A stretch of 64,000 nt of DNA from Ligula intestinalis. Taxonomy: Eukaryota; Platyhelminthes; Cestoda; Diphyllobothriidea; Diphyllobothriidae. Both the position numbers and the translations under genes were made by a program. Of the stretch, positions 21,483 to 31,403 are shown piece by piece. The notes under the pieces are model-generated. The model did no database searches. It was not told where the DNA came from and saw nothing but the letters and a program-made list of their open reading frames with translations. Within the stretch, counting starts at the first letter, position 1; the number at the start of each line of letters is the position of its first letter. Location of the stretch: assembly GCA_036362985.1 (NCBI GenBank), contig JAYGXS010000007.1:8477912-8541911 (forward strand), written 5' to 3'.

Positions 21483-22500
21483 GTATCTGTTCTCCCACTG
21501 GTGTCATATGAATGTGTCTGACTGCTAGATGCGTGTTATAAGTGTGCCTGATACTGGCACATCAATCGATTGTACCGCTCGATTGCTGGTGGCTGTTTGA
21601 ATTGTGCTCGCACTCGCGGGCGCCTCCATGAGATGTGTCACGTCCTTCGTGTGCCTTACGAGCGTTCCCACCTTCTTCCCTCGTGGCTGCCGGCCATCGG
21701 CCCTGCGACTCTTCGTGCACCCGAAATTTTGCTTCGTTATGAGCAGATGTTAGCCTTATGCGGAGCGCTTGGTAGTCGAGATGAAGGATTATGGCTCCAT
21801 TAAGTGTGCAAGTCGAAGACCAACTTTCTAGCAGCAACCTGACCATCTTGTCATTGGCTCGGTCTCGCTTTCTCAAAGGCGGACATGTGATTCTTCTGCT
21901 GTACGTGGTCATAGACAATAGACAGCTTATCCTTGTGGTTGATTGCCTATCGATGCTCATGCAACCTTGTGCCAAAGCATTTCTCCCTTTCGCCAACATA
22001 ACTTGCATTGCAGTCTTGGCATGGTATACTTTAGACCATAAATGTTTGTTCTGTCAACTATAGCGGGTCTTTGGGCCTCATGCTCTGCTGTCTGATGCTT
22101 TTCTCCGGCCTGTGAGCCACACTGATCCCGAGGGGCTTCAGGATTCTTGCAGCCACCTCTGATACATTCCTCACCTAAGGCAGTCCTGCTACCTTTCCTT
22201 TTCATGTGGTTACCTGCATTCGGTTTATATAAATTACTTGTGCACACTTTGTTTGAATACAACTACACGTTTCTGCAACCTGGTCTCTGTTTTTCGTTAC
22301 TACACGTGACTGAGAGCCTTCAATCTTTGGCGGGACTGAAGAGTTATCTAACTTGTATGCTTGAAAACCGTCCGAAAAACGACCTTCCTCTTTAAAGCAC
22401 ACTGTCAGTTGTGGTGCAACCTTCGCTGGACCGGAGGACGGAACTTGGTCAACAACTATGGTCAATCCTTCTTCGTTACAATCCAACTTTCCGGCCATTG
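21438..22500 (-). mobile_element. PLE remnant with GIY-YIG domain
   Basis: On the minus strand around 21880-22040 the frame reads 'IPCQDCNASYVGE', a few residues, 'FGTRLHEHR', a stop, then 'AINHKDKLSLVYDHVQQKNH'. 'YVG' with the paired cysteines and RLxEHR are the PLE GIY-YIG endonuclease signature. Upstream minus-strand frames (22202-22498) show no clear RT motif. About 0.4 kb downstream lies a hammerhead-like motif (21438-21482), the position where PLEs carry it. No intact frame remains. Confidence 0.7.
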
Positions 22501-22960
22501 CTTAGGAAAAGCGTTCGGACTCAGTAAGTCGTTTCGTTAATTTGTTACTTTGTCCTTGTTTCACAAATTATATCCGTTATCTTGTCGCCTTAGTTTGTAG
22601 TAACTTAGTTACAATGAGCTAGTTGCTACTTTCTAGAATTTACCGTTTCACATTCCCAACACGTTTTGTACATTTTGTAGGCCGCTACAAACGCCAGGCG
22701 TAAGGACTTCTGAATAGAGCCTTTTTCGCTGTTGTACCGAAGCGAAACGCGCTCGATGTGAACGCACATTCGACTGGAGCCTTCGCCTGGAATTTTAATC
22801 AAGCTACTCACACATGCGTGTTGGCTGAACTGCGCAGTTGTCGAGGCGGTGGAGATCGGATCATTTGAGTGGATGTGCACCCTGTCAAATGTAACAGAAC
22901 ACTTCAAAACCCCGGCTTTTAAAGGCGTCCACATGTGATCTGAGTCCAGAGAGCGGAAAT
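22501..22960. other. 5' flank of the Kunitz gene
   Basis: No coding match. It holds the presumed promoter and leader of the gene that starts at 22961. Confidence 0.5.
22916..22925 (+). promoter_or_regulatory. TATA-like box of the Kunitz gene
   Basis: CTTTTAAAGG lies about 40 bp before the start codon. If used, transcription would begin roughly 15-20 bp before the ATG, leaving a very short leader. This is a weak call made on position and composition only. Confidence 0.3.
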
Positions 22961-23027
22961 ATGCCTCATCTCGTCGCCACCGTTGGTCTGCTGCTTCTCC
23001 TCCATCTCCTCACCTGTCCCTCCGAAG
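22961..23027 (+). CDS. Kunitz inhibitor gene, exon 1 (signal peptide)
   Basis: The 22 codons encode 'MPHLVATVGLLLLLHLLTC' and 'PSE', a classic signal peptide with a leucine core. The exon ends with one base of the next codon (GAA G) at a donor GTTAGA, phase 1. The Kunitz exon at 32937 begins in the complementary phase, and joining gives 'PSE-G-RPDIC'. A phase-1 intron between signal peptide and domain is the layout of tapeworm EgKU-type Kunitz genes. The intron is about 9.9 kb and full of repeats. The donor is not ideal (GTTAGA instead of GTRAGT). Confidence 0.8.
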
Positions 23028-23259
23028 GTTAGATGCAAATTTTGCAGTGAAATTCCTCATTTTTTTACAATAAAGAAGGAAACATGATTTTTTTCAGTCA
23101 ACGTTTTGTTTTTTTCTGGCTTTATTTGACAAAAATCTGCGTTTTCAGCAGTTACTCACCGGGCATTGATAATGACAATAATAGCGTTGGCCAGGGTTAC
23201 CCTTCGAATACTTTTTTGAGGCATCAGTGTGTCCTATGTTCTTTTTGGCTGATATTATG

Positions 23260-23830
23260 GCAAAATAAGCTTATGTTATCCCGCTCATTAATCCCTACTT
23301 GCAGCATGTTGTCCTAAATAAACGGTGTTTATAGGGTTTTGTGGGTGGGGAAATAGCATACGCAGTAAAAGATACTCATATAACTGCTATATGAATTTCT
23401 ATTTTATTGTATTTGGAAGTGTTTTTGATTTATAAATGCAGATTTTTCTAGTCTGTATTATCGTTTAGCGTATTGCAGAAAACCCGATTATCACATTGCA
23501 GGTTTCTTTAAATTCCCGAAAAATAGAAATGGTGGTTAGGAAGTCACCTACTTCAGCTTATCTGAGGTCAAACTTACCGTTTTGGAGTTACATTAGTATA
23601 GCCCGTGGCGCGATGCACCCCGCACACCTTGAATTTGCATATGAAAAGACTTACTGCCAGCGGCCGTGGCAAAAAACTTCGACTATTTTCTCACTTCATA
23701 CTTCTTTCTACAAATTTCCTTCTCCGCCTATCCTATTTCCCCACCCCCCAAAATCCTACAGCCACCGTTTTCGTAAGATAAAATGCTCAGACTAGGGGTA
23801 TAGGACGGGGACTACATAAGCTACTTTTGC
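23260..23830 (+). repeat. Left arm of a long inverted repeat in the Kunitz intron
   Basis: About 0.55 kb pairs with 26010-26580 in reverse: CATTAATCCCTACT, CAGCATGTTGTCCTA, GTGGGTGGGG, GCGTATTGC(A/G)GAAAA, TGGTTAGGA, CTACTTCA, GCATAG/GTATAG, CAGCGGCC, GCCTATCCTATT, then GGGACTACATAAGCTACTTTTG at the inner end. The two arms enclose about 2.2 kb including CR1 family B pieces. Either two inverted copies of an unknown element or the ends of one large element. Confidence 0.75.
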
Positions 23831-23844
23831 CGATCTTATGATGC

Positions 23845-24240
23845 AGTGACACTTCAAAACGGTCAAGCAATCTGCTGATCACATTCTTTGTGAGGTTGCT
23901 CATCCTCTTCACTTTGAACTAATGGTGGTGACGTCTCCTCATACTATGCGCCGAAGCTTTCGCCATATGTCTTGCCGTAGATTGGCATATCAGCACTGCA
24001 TACTCCCATGCCTAGCACGTCACCTCACGTGTAAAGAAACAGAAATCCTTAAAAAAAGTCAGAAGTTGAAATCAAACCTATATCAATAATAAATAAAGAT
24101 ATCATGTAAGCCTTCAGACTCTGAGTATTCCTTGACCTTTTTACCTCACCCTATCACTTGCTTTCAGTAAACGGAGCCATATTTTGCTGAACTTTTTTGG
24201 TATTAACCTTCAAAATAAAGCATATTTCTCTCTCATCAAC
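23845..24240 (+). mobile_element. CR1-like family B 3' end
   Basis: It begins ACTTCAAAACGGTCAAGCAAT and ends GGAGCCATATTTTGC, then CTTCAAAATAAAGCATATTTC, matching 20830-21205 throughout. It is 5'-truncated and non-coding. Confidence 0.8.
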
Positions 24241-24244
24241 AATA

Positions 24245-24780
24245 ATTCGATCAGTGCATTGCTTGACCGTCGTAAAATGTCGCTGTTACATCGCCTAAAG
24301 TAGCATGACGAAACACCAGCGGCTGAAGAGAGCATTCGGAGGAGGCGTTTTAAAATTAGCATATCTTTTTAAAGCAAGGATACCAGCAATAATTGAAGAA
24401 CGATAGAAAATACAGACATCTATAAATGACCAAATTATGACTTGAGACGTTTGATAGGAGCGTAAGCGACGAATATACCGAAGAGGTTTATGCTTTGCTG
24501 TGAAAGCTTTATCAATTTGAAGGATGTCAGAGTAACACCAAGATACTCCAGAAGGAGGATACGTCATTGGCTATAATATTTAGGGATTCAGGACTGGCAG
24601 AGTGTCGCAATCCTCAAATGGACTAGACTGATTACTCATCATTCAGTAGAAAACCGTTTGCCAAAGATCGTGCTGAGACGTGGTTCAGGCCATTCTGCAT
24701 AGAGAAGCCTATATGTCCCCAGGTGCGAATACTTACTTTGCGATGATTGGCTACTGTGTGTACTATTCTTTGTATTATAA
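24245..24780 (-). mobile_element. CR1-like family B, internal fragment in reverse
   Basis: The minus strand encodes 'LQIDKAFTAKHKPLRYIRRLRSYQTSQVIIWSFIDVCI', a CR1 ORF2 C-terminal stretch, in one frame, and shares CACGTCTCAGCACGATC-type sequence with 56490-56510. Its 3'-most point (GACGGTCAAGCAATGC) is almost exactly where the plus-strand neighbour begins, so the two pieces look like complementary parts of one element now in opposite orientation. Confidence 0.65.
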
Positions 24781-25011
24781 AATCATTGTAAAATGAGATA
24801 TATTGTTGTATTCGGCATATTTGGAAATATTATAATTAAAAAAATAATATCTTTCCCTTTGTTTGATATGAAGTAAGTGGTTGAGGGAAATAGGCAAGCA
24901 TCAATGTGCACCAAATACAAGCGATAAACCAATTTCGAAACCCAGAGTCGACTCGCAATTTTTTCAACGTAAACATCTTTTTTTATTAGTAAGATGGTCA
25001 CACTCTCTTTT

Positions 25012-25120
25012 TCTGTGGACTGACTTTTCGTGATTTCTTTTGTTTTTGCGCGCCTGACAAAAAGGAGAAAATTGGGCTATCAGCAAAAAAAGAGGAAATC
25101 GTGAAAAGTCAGTCCACGGA
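25012..25120. repeat. Hairpin element with 26-bp inverted arms
   Basis: Arms TCTGTGGACTGACTTTTCGT... (25012-25037) and its complement (25095-25120) match at 24 of 26 bases around a 57-bp centre rich in A and T runs. The shape is that of a small foldback or MITE-like element. No coding capacity. Confidence 0.7.
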
Positions 25121-25791
25121 AAATGGAAGTGAATCTTTTTTATTTATAAGTAGTTTAATAAAAGCATCCTTAATAAAACCAGTGACTGCTAAATAATGAA
25201 ATCGTTGATGTTTTTTTATAAGTTTTTAGGTTGAATTTCGTGTACCCCGAATTTCCCTTATTCAGTTAAGTTACAGTGAAGGAAATGAAACCCTACAGAA
25301 TATCAATCGACAACATTTCTAAATACAATAAATCGAATGAAGAATAACCATTCCACAACGGCGGAATAATCAAAAAGAAACTTTAATGAAGAATCCTATT
25401 AGCGCAAAGCGCAGTTGTGCAAGTCTACGCAACGGAATATAGTTAGTCTATCGCTTTTGCATAACCTCCAGATATGTCTGATTTTTAAGGGGCTGCCCAA
25501 CAACCCTATCATCGGCATGTTTAACATACAAACAGCACATGAGATGCAAGGCGGGGTTCGCCTTCAGCTCTGCGACACCCAGCTGGAGTCTTCGCAGGTA
25601 GTGGTATTATGTGAGCAGTACCCAACGATCGATACCGCGACAAACAAATACAACTGTAACTATTACCCTGTTTAACTTGAAATGCCCATTTGGCAATTCA
25701 CCATCGGGCCTGTAAAATTTATTTGATAATTAAAAGGGGAGAGTCGGATAGCGTTAAGTTATGTCTTATAAATCATCATTTTAACACGGAT

Positions 25792-25973
25792 CGCATGGCG
25801 AGATCGGCGTGTAGATATCATTGCACTGGGGAGGGGAGGGGGCAACTGGGATAGACCGTGTGCATTGTTCGTAGGTTGATTACGCGGCAGGAAAATCACC
25901 ATCACGTGCACGGAGTGAGCCACTGTCACCAGGGGGTGGGGATGACATGCTACGTGCCGATCTCACCATGCGG
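25792..25973. repeat. Small inverted-repeat element, 23-bp arms
   Basis: CGCATGGCGAGATCGGC at 25792 is repeated in reverse as GCCGATCTCACCATGCG ending at 25973, with two or three mismatches over 23 bp. The centre is G-rich (GGGGAGGGGAGGGGGC). Origin unknown. Confidence 0.55.
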
Positions 25974-26624
25974 GCGACATGACGAGTTTTAATCATCAGA
26001 CCTTTATTTGGACAAAAGTAGCTTATGTAGTCCCTCTCATATACTTCTAGTCCCAAGATTTTGTCCTACAAAAACGATAGTTCAAGGGTTTTGGGGAGTG
26101 GGTTAATAGGATAGGCAGAAAGGGAAATTTTTTGGAGTAAATGTAACGAGGAAAATTTATTTGAAGTTCTTTGCTGTGGCCGCTGGGAGTTAGTAGGTCA
26201 GCACGTAAATTAAGATTGCGCGCGGCGCCAAGCGCAGCGGACTATGCTAATCTAACTCCAGAGCGGTAAGTTGGACCTCAGGTAGGTTGAAGTAGGCTAC
26301 CTCCTAACCATCATTTATATTTTTCGGGATCTTCAGGAAACTTGCAATTTGATGATTGAGTTTTTTCCGCAATACGTTAAAAGGTAATACATATTAAGAA
26401 AATCTACAGATATAAATCAACAACATTTCTAAGTACAGTAAAATTAAAGTGCATTTAGCAGTAATTAAAGTATATTCCACTGTGTGTCCTAATGCCCCAC
26501 CCATATAACTCTATGACCACTGTTTTCATAGGACAACATGCTGGGAGTAGGGATTAATGAGGAAGATTAAATAAGCTACAGTTTCCTTTATTTGCCCTGT
26601 TTAAATATACTGTTTTTATTATCA

Positions 26625-26690
26625 GTGTAGTTGTACAAGCCCGATTATGAGTTACCAAAAACATACGCTTGCTAAATCAACTTTTCAAGT
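26625..26690 (+). repeat. Degenerate PLE terminal-repeat remnant
   Basis: AAAAACATACGCTTGCTAAATCAAC followed by TTTTCAAGTTA aligns with AAAACATATGTTTGCCAAGTTGAC and TTCTCAGTTA at the right end of the PLE at 2405-5830. The core hammerhead bases are mostly lost. Confidence 0.4.
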
Positions 26691-26969
26691 TACATTTGGG
26701 GAAGTTGCAGAACTTTTCCGGTTTAGTGCGCGCGCATTTTGAACTTCACCGAACGCCTATTAGGTGGTTGGACAACAGAACCAGCATAAAAATTTGTCTC
26801 ATGCAATGTTCCAGTCACTTCCTACCACTCCAGGCGCCATAAGCTTTAGCAAACTTCTTGCCGAGAAGCGATAAGGACTTTATTCGTCGGACCTTTTGGA
26901 GACCCTCTTGATACCGTCACCAGACAGAACAGTGTCATTCATACACAGGAAATTTCTGTATTTACAGGA

Positions 26970-27152
26970 AACACATGTGAAGGGCATTAGCGACAAAGAC
27001 AAGCGAGACTAAGATGGCCATTTCTGGCTTATTAGTCATCGTCAGCTAGCCATGCACAGCCAAAGTGGTTTCATACCCGAGCCTTGAACTTCAGACCTCT
27101 CTGATCAGAGTCAAATGCCCTTGCCATTGAGCTACGAGCTCGTTGTCTTGCC
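26970..27152 (-). repeat. tRNA-headed hammerhead unit A (3'-truncated)
   Basis: Read on the minus strand from 27152: GCAAGACAACGAG, then a tRNA-like head with A box TAGCTCAATGG and B box AAGTTCAAGGC, a linker, a hammerhead (27007-27051) and a tail that follows unit B to TAATGCCCTTC and then diverges. It directly follows the tail of unit B, so A and B are tandem. Confidence 0.75.
27007..27051 (-). ncRNA. Type I hammerhead ribozyme candidate A
   Basis: Minus strand: GGCTAG / CTGACGA / TGACT-AATA-AGCCA / GAAA / T-GGCC-A / TC / TTAGTC. Stem I is GGCTAG with TTAGTC (all six pair, two G-U), the core CUGANGA and GAAA are intact, stem II has four pairs and one mismatch, stem III is two pairs, and cleavage would follow UC. 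This is the most complete core of the three. Confidence 0.7.
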
Positions 27153-27461
27153 AGGGATGTGAAATGGCAGATGCGCGTACACCGATGTGTTAGAGGGCAC
27201 ACTCGTCCATCCATGCTGCCGTTGGAGCTCAGGCTCGAGGCCACACCGCAAGGCGCCTAAGGATATAGGCAGAAGGACATTATTGACAAAAACGAGGTAA
27301 AGTTGAATGACTATTTGTGGCTTATTAGCCGTCCTCAGCAAGTCATAACCAAACCCATCTGTTGATCCGGAGACTGGTGCCCCACTCGAGCTTCGACCGG
27401 CGGTCTATTTAGTTAGAAGTCCAACGCCCTAACCACTGCGCCACGGGCTCGGTGTCTTGTC
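27153..27461 (-). repeat. tRNA-headed hammerhead unit B (full length, about 309 bp)
   Basis: Minus strand: CGACAAGACACCGAG, tRNA-like head with A box TGGCGCAGTGG and B box GGTCGAAGCTC, linker, hammerhead (27300-27344), tail with AATGTCCTTCTGCC, TTGCGGTGTGGC, GGACGAGTGTGCCCTCTAACA and CATCTGCCATTTC, then unit A begins. An internal pol III promoter ahead of a self-cleaving motif in tandem copies of about 0.3 kb is the arrangement of schistosome Sm-alpha repeats. Confidence 0.75.
27300..27344 (-). ncRNA. Type I hammerhead ribozyme candidate B
   Basis: Minus strand: GACTTG / CTGAGGA / CGGCT-AATA-AGCCA / CAAA / T-AGTC-A / TT / CAACTT. Stem I has five of six pairs, stem II four strong pairs. The first G of GAAA is C here, which should disable cleavage. 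The stem I bases differ from candidates A and C yet still pair. Confidence 0.55.
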
Positions 27462-27562
27462 GATTTTTAATCCGGAATATACAATGGCAGATAGGCGTGC
27501 ACCCATCAGGTACAGGACACACTCGTCCCGCTCTGGTGCCATCGGAGCTCACACTCACGCCC
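27462..27562 (-). repeat. Unit D, tail only
   Basis: Minus-strand tail sequence (GTGAGCTCCGATGGCACC, GGACGAGTGTGTCCTG, CATCTGCCATTG) running straight into unit B, so a third unit preceded B in the same orientation. Its head and hammerhead are replaced by an inverted piece. Confidence 0.65.
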
Positions 27563-27720
27563 GCAATAGTCATCGTAGCCTCCCTTGTCTTTTTCCGTAA
27601 TGTCCTTCTGCCTTTATCATTAGCTGCCTTGCGGTGTGGCTCGAGTGTGAACTCCAGTGGCACCATGGACGGACGAGTGTGTCCTCTAACAGGTCGCTGT
27701 TCGTTCATCTGCCACAGGAT
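27563..27720 (+). repeat. Unit E, opposite orientation, from mid-hammerhead to tail
   Basis: Plus-strand AATAGTCATCG (the end of the hammerhead) continues to GTAATGTCCTTCTGCC, TTGCGGTGTGGCTCGAG, GGACGAGTGTGTCCTCTAACA and CATCTGCCA. Together D and E make an inverted pair, which is why open frames on both strands here translate alike; neither is a gene. Confidence 0.65.
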
Positions 27721-28389
27721 ACAGTTTATATGCTATTGCATACCTACTGATACTGCTACGACAATTAATGGTACCCCCCTATGAAGGAAAGTTAACTGCT
27801 TGTGCATTGACTCCTTGATGGCCGACATGCTGATCGTAACTTGCTAAACTTTCATCACCCGTGCTGAACTTAGACGTGATGATTTCTCTATTTCCCTGGG
27901 GCTGGCATTAGACGGTGCGTTCGTCTGTGCGCTCTCCAAGTGGCGAAGTGTTATGGCCAAACGGAGTTTCAGTGCGGTATATGGATTGAGAAGGTTAGCG
28001 CACCTATAAATAGACCCGTAAACCATGACTCAAACAGCTCCCGGCCCACGCTTTTATCCCCTCCCGTGAGAATTTCGGTCTCATCGAAGTTTTTTATGTG
28101 TATGCGACGGGTAAATCGAGCTATACTCAATTACTTCCCACAACCATAGAAATTTACTTTAGGTTCCAGTATAACACGCGAAAACCCCATTTATTAAAAT
28201 ACGGGATAAGTGGTAATAAGACTTTAATAAGTGGGGCATATCAGGGCAAAGAAAAAAATTATTAAAAAATTTGAGCGTATAAAAGTAGAAAAATAGGAAA
28301 GATTATATAAATAATTAAAGGCCCGGCAGCAAAAAGCGCACCATAAATCGAATGTGCAACTACGGCACTATAGGTGACTGCTCAACCAT
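27721..28389. other. Intron sequence with no recognised element
   Basis: Short open frames without motifs; lies inside the Kunitz intron. Confidence 0.4.
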
Positions 28390-28985
28390 TCGGCAGAACT
28401 CAAAATACTGTGAATGGCCGAGATTAAAGTAAAGTGCAGTAAAAATAAAAATAAAAACGCAGCTCAGTAATAAATGTGAACCAAAGTACAAACTCAACTG
28501 AAACTCAAGTAAACTTACCGAAGAAAGCTCAACTAAAATAAGCTAACTAAACTAAGAACTAACTGACTAAAATTAAGGTAAATCAACGAGGGAAATGTAA
28601 ACTTACATAAGTTACACTAACTAAAATAAAAGGCTAATCTATAACAAAAATAAAAATAATAAAGCATACTAGAGGAGTAAGGACTAAACTTAAAACTGAA
28701 CTAAAATATAAATAATTTAACTAAGCCAAAATAACCAAAATAAGGTCAACTAAAGTAGTAAAGATTTTGATTCCAAAAGCAACTGCATGCATCTAAAAAA
28801 TCTAAAACTAAACTAAAACATAATTTAACTCACCAAACAAAGGTAAACTTAACTAAACTAAACTAACTAACTGACCTTAAAGGAAATCTAAAATTAAAAT
28901 ATAACTAAATAAAATAAAATAAAAACCAAAACTAAACAGACACTAAAAAATCTATAACCATAAATAAACTATTTATGGCGCTTCT
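28390..28985 (+). repeat. A-rich degenerate AACTAA tract
   Basis: About 0.6 kb dominated by AACTAA, AAATAA and ACTAAA variants on the plus strand, with few T or G runs: strong strand asymmetry and no exact period. It could be an old decayed satellite or poly(A)-derived sequence. No coding capacity. Confidence 0.7.
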
Positions 28986-29399
28986 TTTTGTTGCCAAATA
29001 TAAGATTATTCAGACTATTATGGAAGTTAAATTAAACTTCCACCCCTAGGACTAACAGTTTCGATTTCATCAGAGCTTGGTATCTTCGACATGCCAAGTA
29101 GACTTATCTGGACTTGAAAATTGGTCGACTGGTTAGGAACTTCCAAGTTGCCAACCATGCATCATGGATATAGTTACCTTCAGAGTACCGAGGTATGGCA
29201 AAAGGCAGTAGAATTGCATGCTAATTTGGAACTTACAATACCTGGAGTTTGTATGGCCGACTACTGGTGCCTACTAAGTCAGAAACTGTCATTACATTCT
29301 TCCTGCGATTGTCATTAAAGCTCTTCCGTTTGTAGTACTAGCCATTGTGCGGCTGCTGGCGGAACTCGAGAGTTGTTTTTTACGAAAGAATGGCACAAG

Positions 29400-29597
29400 T
29401 GAGTCCTAAGCAGATAGCAAAGACAGGGGAGACTGGAATGACTACTTCGGGCTCATTAGTCATCATCAGCCAGCCATACCCAACCCTAAATGACATCCCA
29501 CCCGAGCCTCGAACTCTAAGTAGTGCATCAACTGAGGATAGAACCCTTCAGAAGTCTAACGCTCTAACCTTTGGGCCACGGACTCGTTGTCTTGTCG
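29400..29597 (-). repeat. tRNA-headed hammerhead unit C
   Basis: Minus strand: CGACAAGACAACGAG, A box TGGCCCAAAGG, B box GAGTTCGAGGC, linker, hammerhead (29431-29475), and a short tail with GTCTTTGCTATCTGC. The flanks 29338-29375 and 29683-29722 are inverted copies of each other (about 36 bp, GTGCGGCTGCTGGC, ACTCGAGA) and resemble the family tail. Confidence 0.75.
29431..29475 (-). ncRNA. Type I hammerhead ribozyme candidate C
   Basis: Minus strand: GGCTGG / CTGATGA / TGACT-AATG-AGCCC / GAAG / T-AGTC-A / TT / CCAGTC. Stem I pairs in all six positions with one G-U. The GAAA box has its last A changed to G and stem II has mismatches, so activity is doubtful, but the fold matches candidates A and B position by position. 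Confidence 0.6.
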
Positions 29598-29722
29598 GTT
29601 TAGGTCGGGAGATATTGACACTTGTTGATGAAAGTTTACTGAACTCGCTAACGGAACTCAGTCATCGTGCCCTGCTTTGTGGTTCAGTCTCGAGTCCTGC
29701 CAGCAGCCGCACGGTGGCTAGT

Positions 29723-30520
29723 AGTCTAGGCAGATGAACATTGCTGCCGTCAGAAATTGGCGAAATTGCATCAACGAACAAGCCCCGTTTTCGATAGACG
29801 GACGTACATTCACTAATACTGACGGAATGGGGACAAAGAGACAACCACTCCCCGTGGACGCATGTTTAAGACTACTCCAATGCAACTTTACATGCTACTT
29901 GCAATCTGCTGCATTGCCAATTTTTAAATTCGATGTTGTGGGGCGGACCAAACGACTTTCACTTTTAAGGGGTTTATGTCTAAGACATATGGAAATGGAA
30001 AGGTTGTATGGTCAATTGGGTATACCATACCACCCCTAGTTCACCATACGTCAAGGCTAAGTGCGGAAGATCACATATGCGAACGGGGGCTCATTAGGTT
30101 CTTTCAACCACTGAATTGTGCATCCACATTCAAATTGCGTTCATCGAGAGCACTTCTAGCTTTATTACTGCTCTGCACTGGAATCCAGGAAAGTCGTCCT
30201 ATAAAGTGAATCTTTTAGCGAATAAATAGAGGAGTTTAGGCTCCAATAGAGCCTTCACACTGAGACTATCGAGTTTTCCATAGCGGGGTAAAATGAATTA
30301 TTTCAGCGGACTGGTATTTCTTACTTATTTGCCTTCGACAGTCGATCTTTATTTAAGCCTTGTCAGCCAAGATGTGTGAGATGCAGGGCAACATGTAAGG
30401 CTCATACTTCAAGCCGTACTCAGCCCATGTTGGTGTCCATTTCTCATGCGTGAATCAATCGGTAGCGCAGCACTTATAAGCTGTAGCAAGGCTTCAAATG
30501 GCTAATCTCTCTCTCTAATA
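29723..30520. other. Intron sequence with no recognised element
   Basis: Open frames (29734-30039, 29976-30209) carry no motif. Confidence 0.4.
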
Positions 30521-30524
30521 GCAA

Positions 30525-30665
30525 ACCGAGCTCGTCTTGAGCTCGCTAACTTGAAAAATCGAGCCAGATTCGAGATCGATTTGGCCGCCTGTTCGAGCTC
30601 GAAACGAGCTTGAAAAAACGAGCCCCAAGCTGGCTCGCGTTTGAAGCTCGAAACATCGAGTTTCA
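30525..30665. repeat. Cluster of GAGCTCG palindromic motifs
   Basis: GAGCTCG and CGAGC/GCTCG recur about ten times in 140 bp on both strands, separated by AAACGAGC and TTGAAAAA spacers. A minus-strand open frame over it is probably incidental. Confidence 0.55.
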
Positions 30666-31403
30666 CTTTTTTAATCCGGACACGGCTTACCTCCTTTCCT
30701 GCGAAAACCCCCATTTTTTCGATACGCAGTGAAATATTACTTTTTGAAGGTTGTTTGTTTAGGAATATGTTTATTAATATGAAAAGCGGGCTAAAAATAT
30801 AATGGTACAACAAATTAAAAAATCGGTTCCTTTGGGCACTTTTTCAGAATTCTTGGCTACCCGAACGCAGCACTGTGTATTTCATGGTAGCTGGTAGCCC
30901 CTAAGGCCCTGGCGCATCATCGTCGTCATTGTTGCGTCGTACGTCTCAAAGGAGTCAATAAGTAAATTAAGACGCAGGGAAACGTAACATAACAGAGAGG
31001 GACAAGGTTAAGTGTACAAGTTGACTCACCAATTTGGCTTGTAGATTGTTAACACTGCCCACTGTGCCGCTGATGCCGATCGTGGGCACGTTTTAAGGTA
31101 AGTTTTAAGGCCTTTGGTATCTCAATCCTCGCGACATTGAGAATTCGGCATCTCTGTTAAAGTACCTCTGCGTTGAAGATTGTCATAGCAGAAATGGTAT
31201 GTTCTTACCCGTGACAATTGCGTATAGTTCAGAGTTCTCAAAAGACGTTTGATGGACCAAGCGCCCGTGAAAACTTAGCCAATCTGTCACTTCATCAGCA
31301 AATAGGGATTTGAAAACCCTATCGGCGGACAGAGACAGACTGCCGCCACATACGCCGAAGAGGTGTGCAACCTGGGATTTGTAGTATGTAAAATGGTACC
31401 TAC

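Noticed and set aside
27409..27784. Overlapping open frames on both strands with similar translations
   Set aside because: They arise from the inverted pair of repeat tails (units D and E), not from genes.
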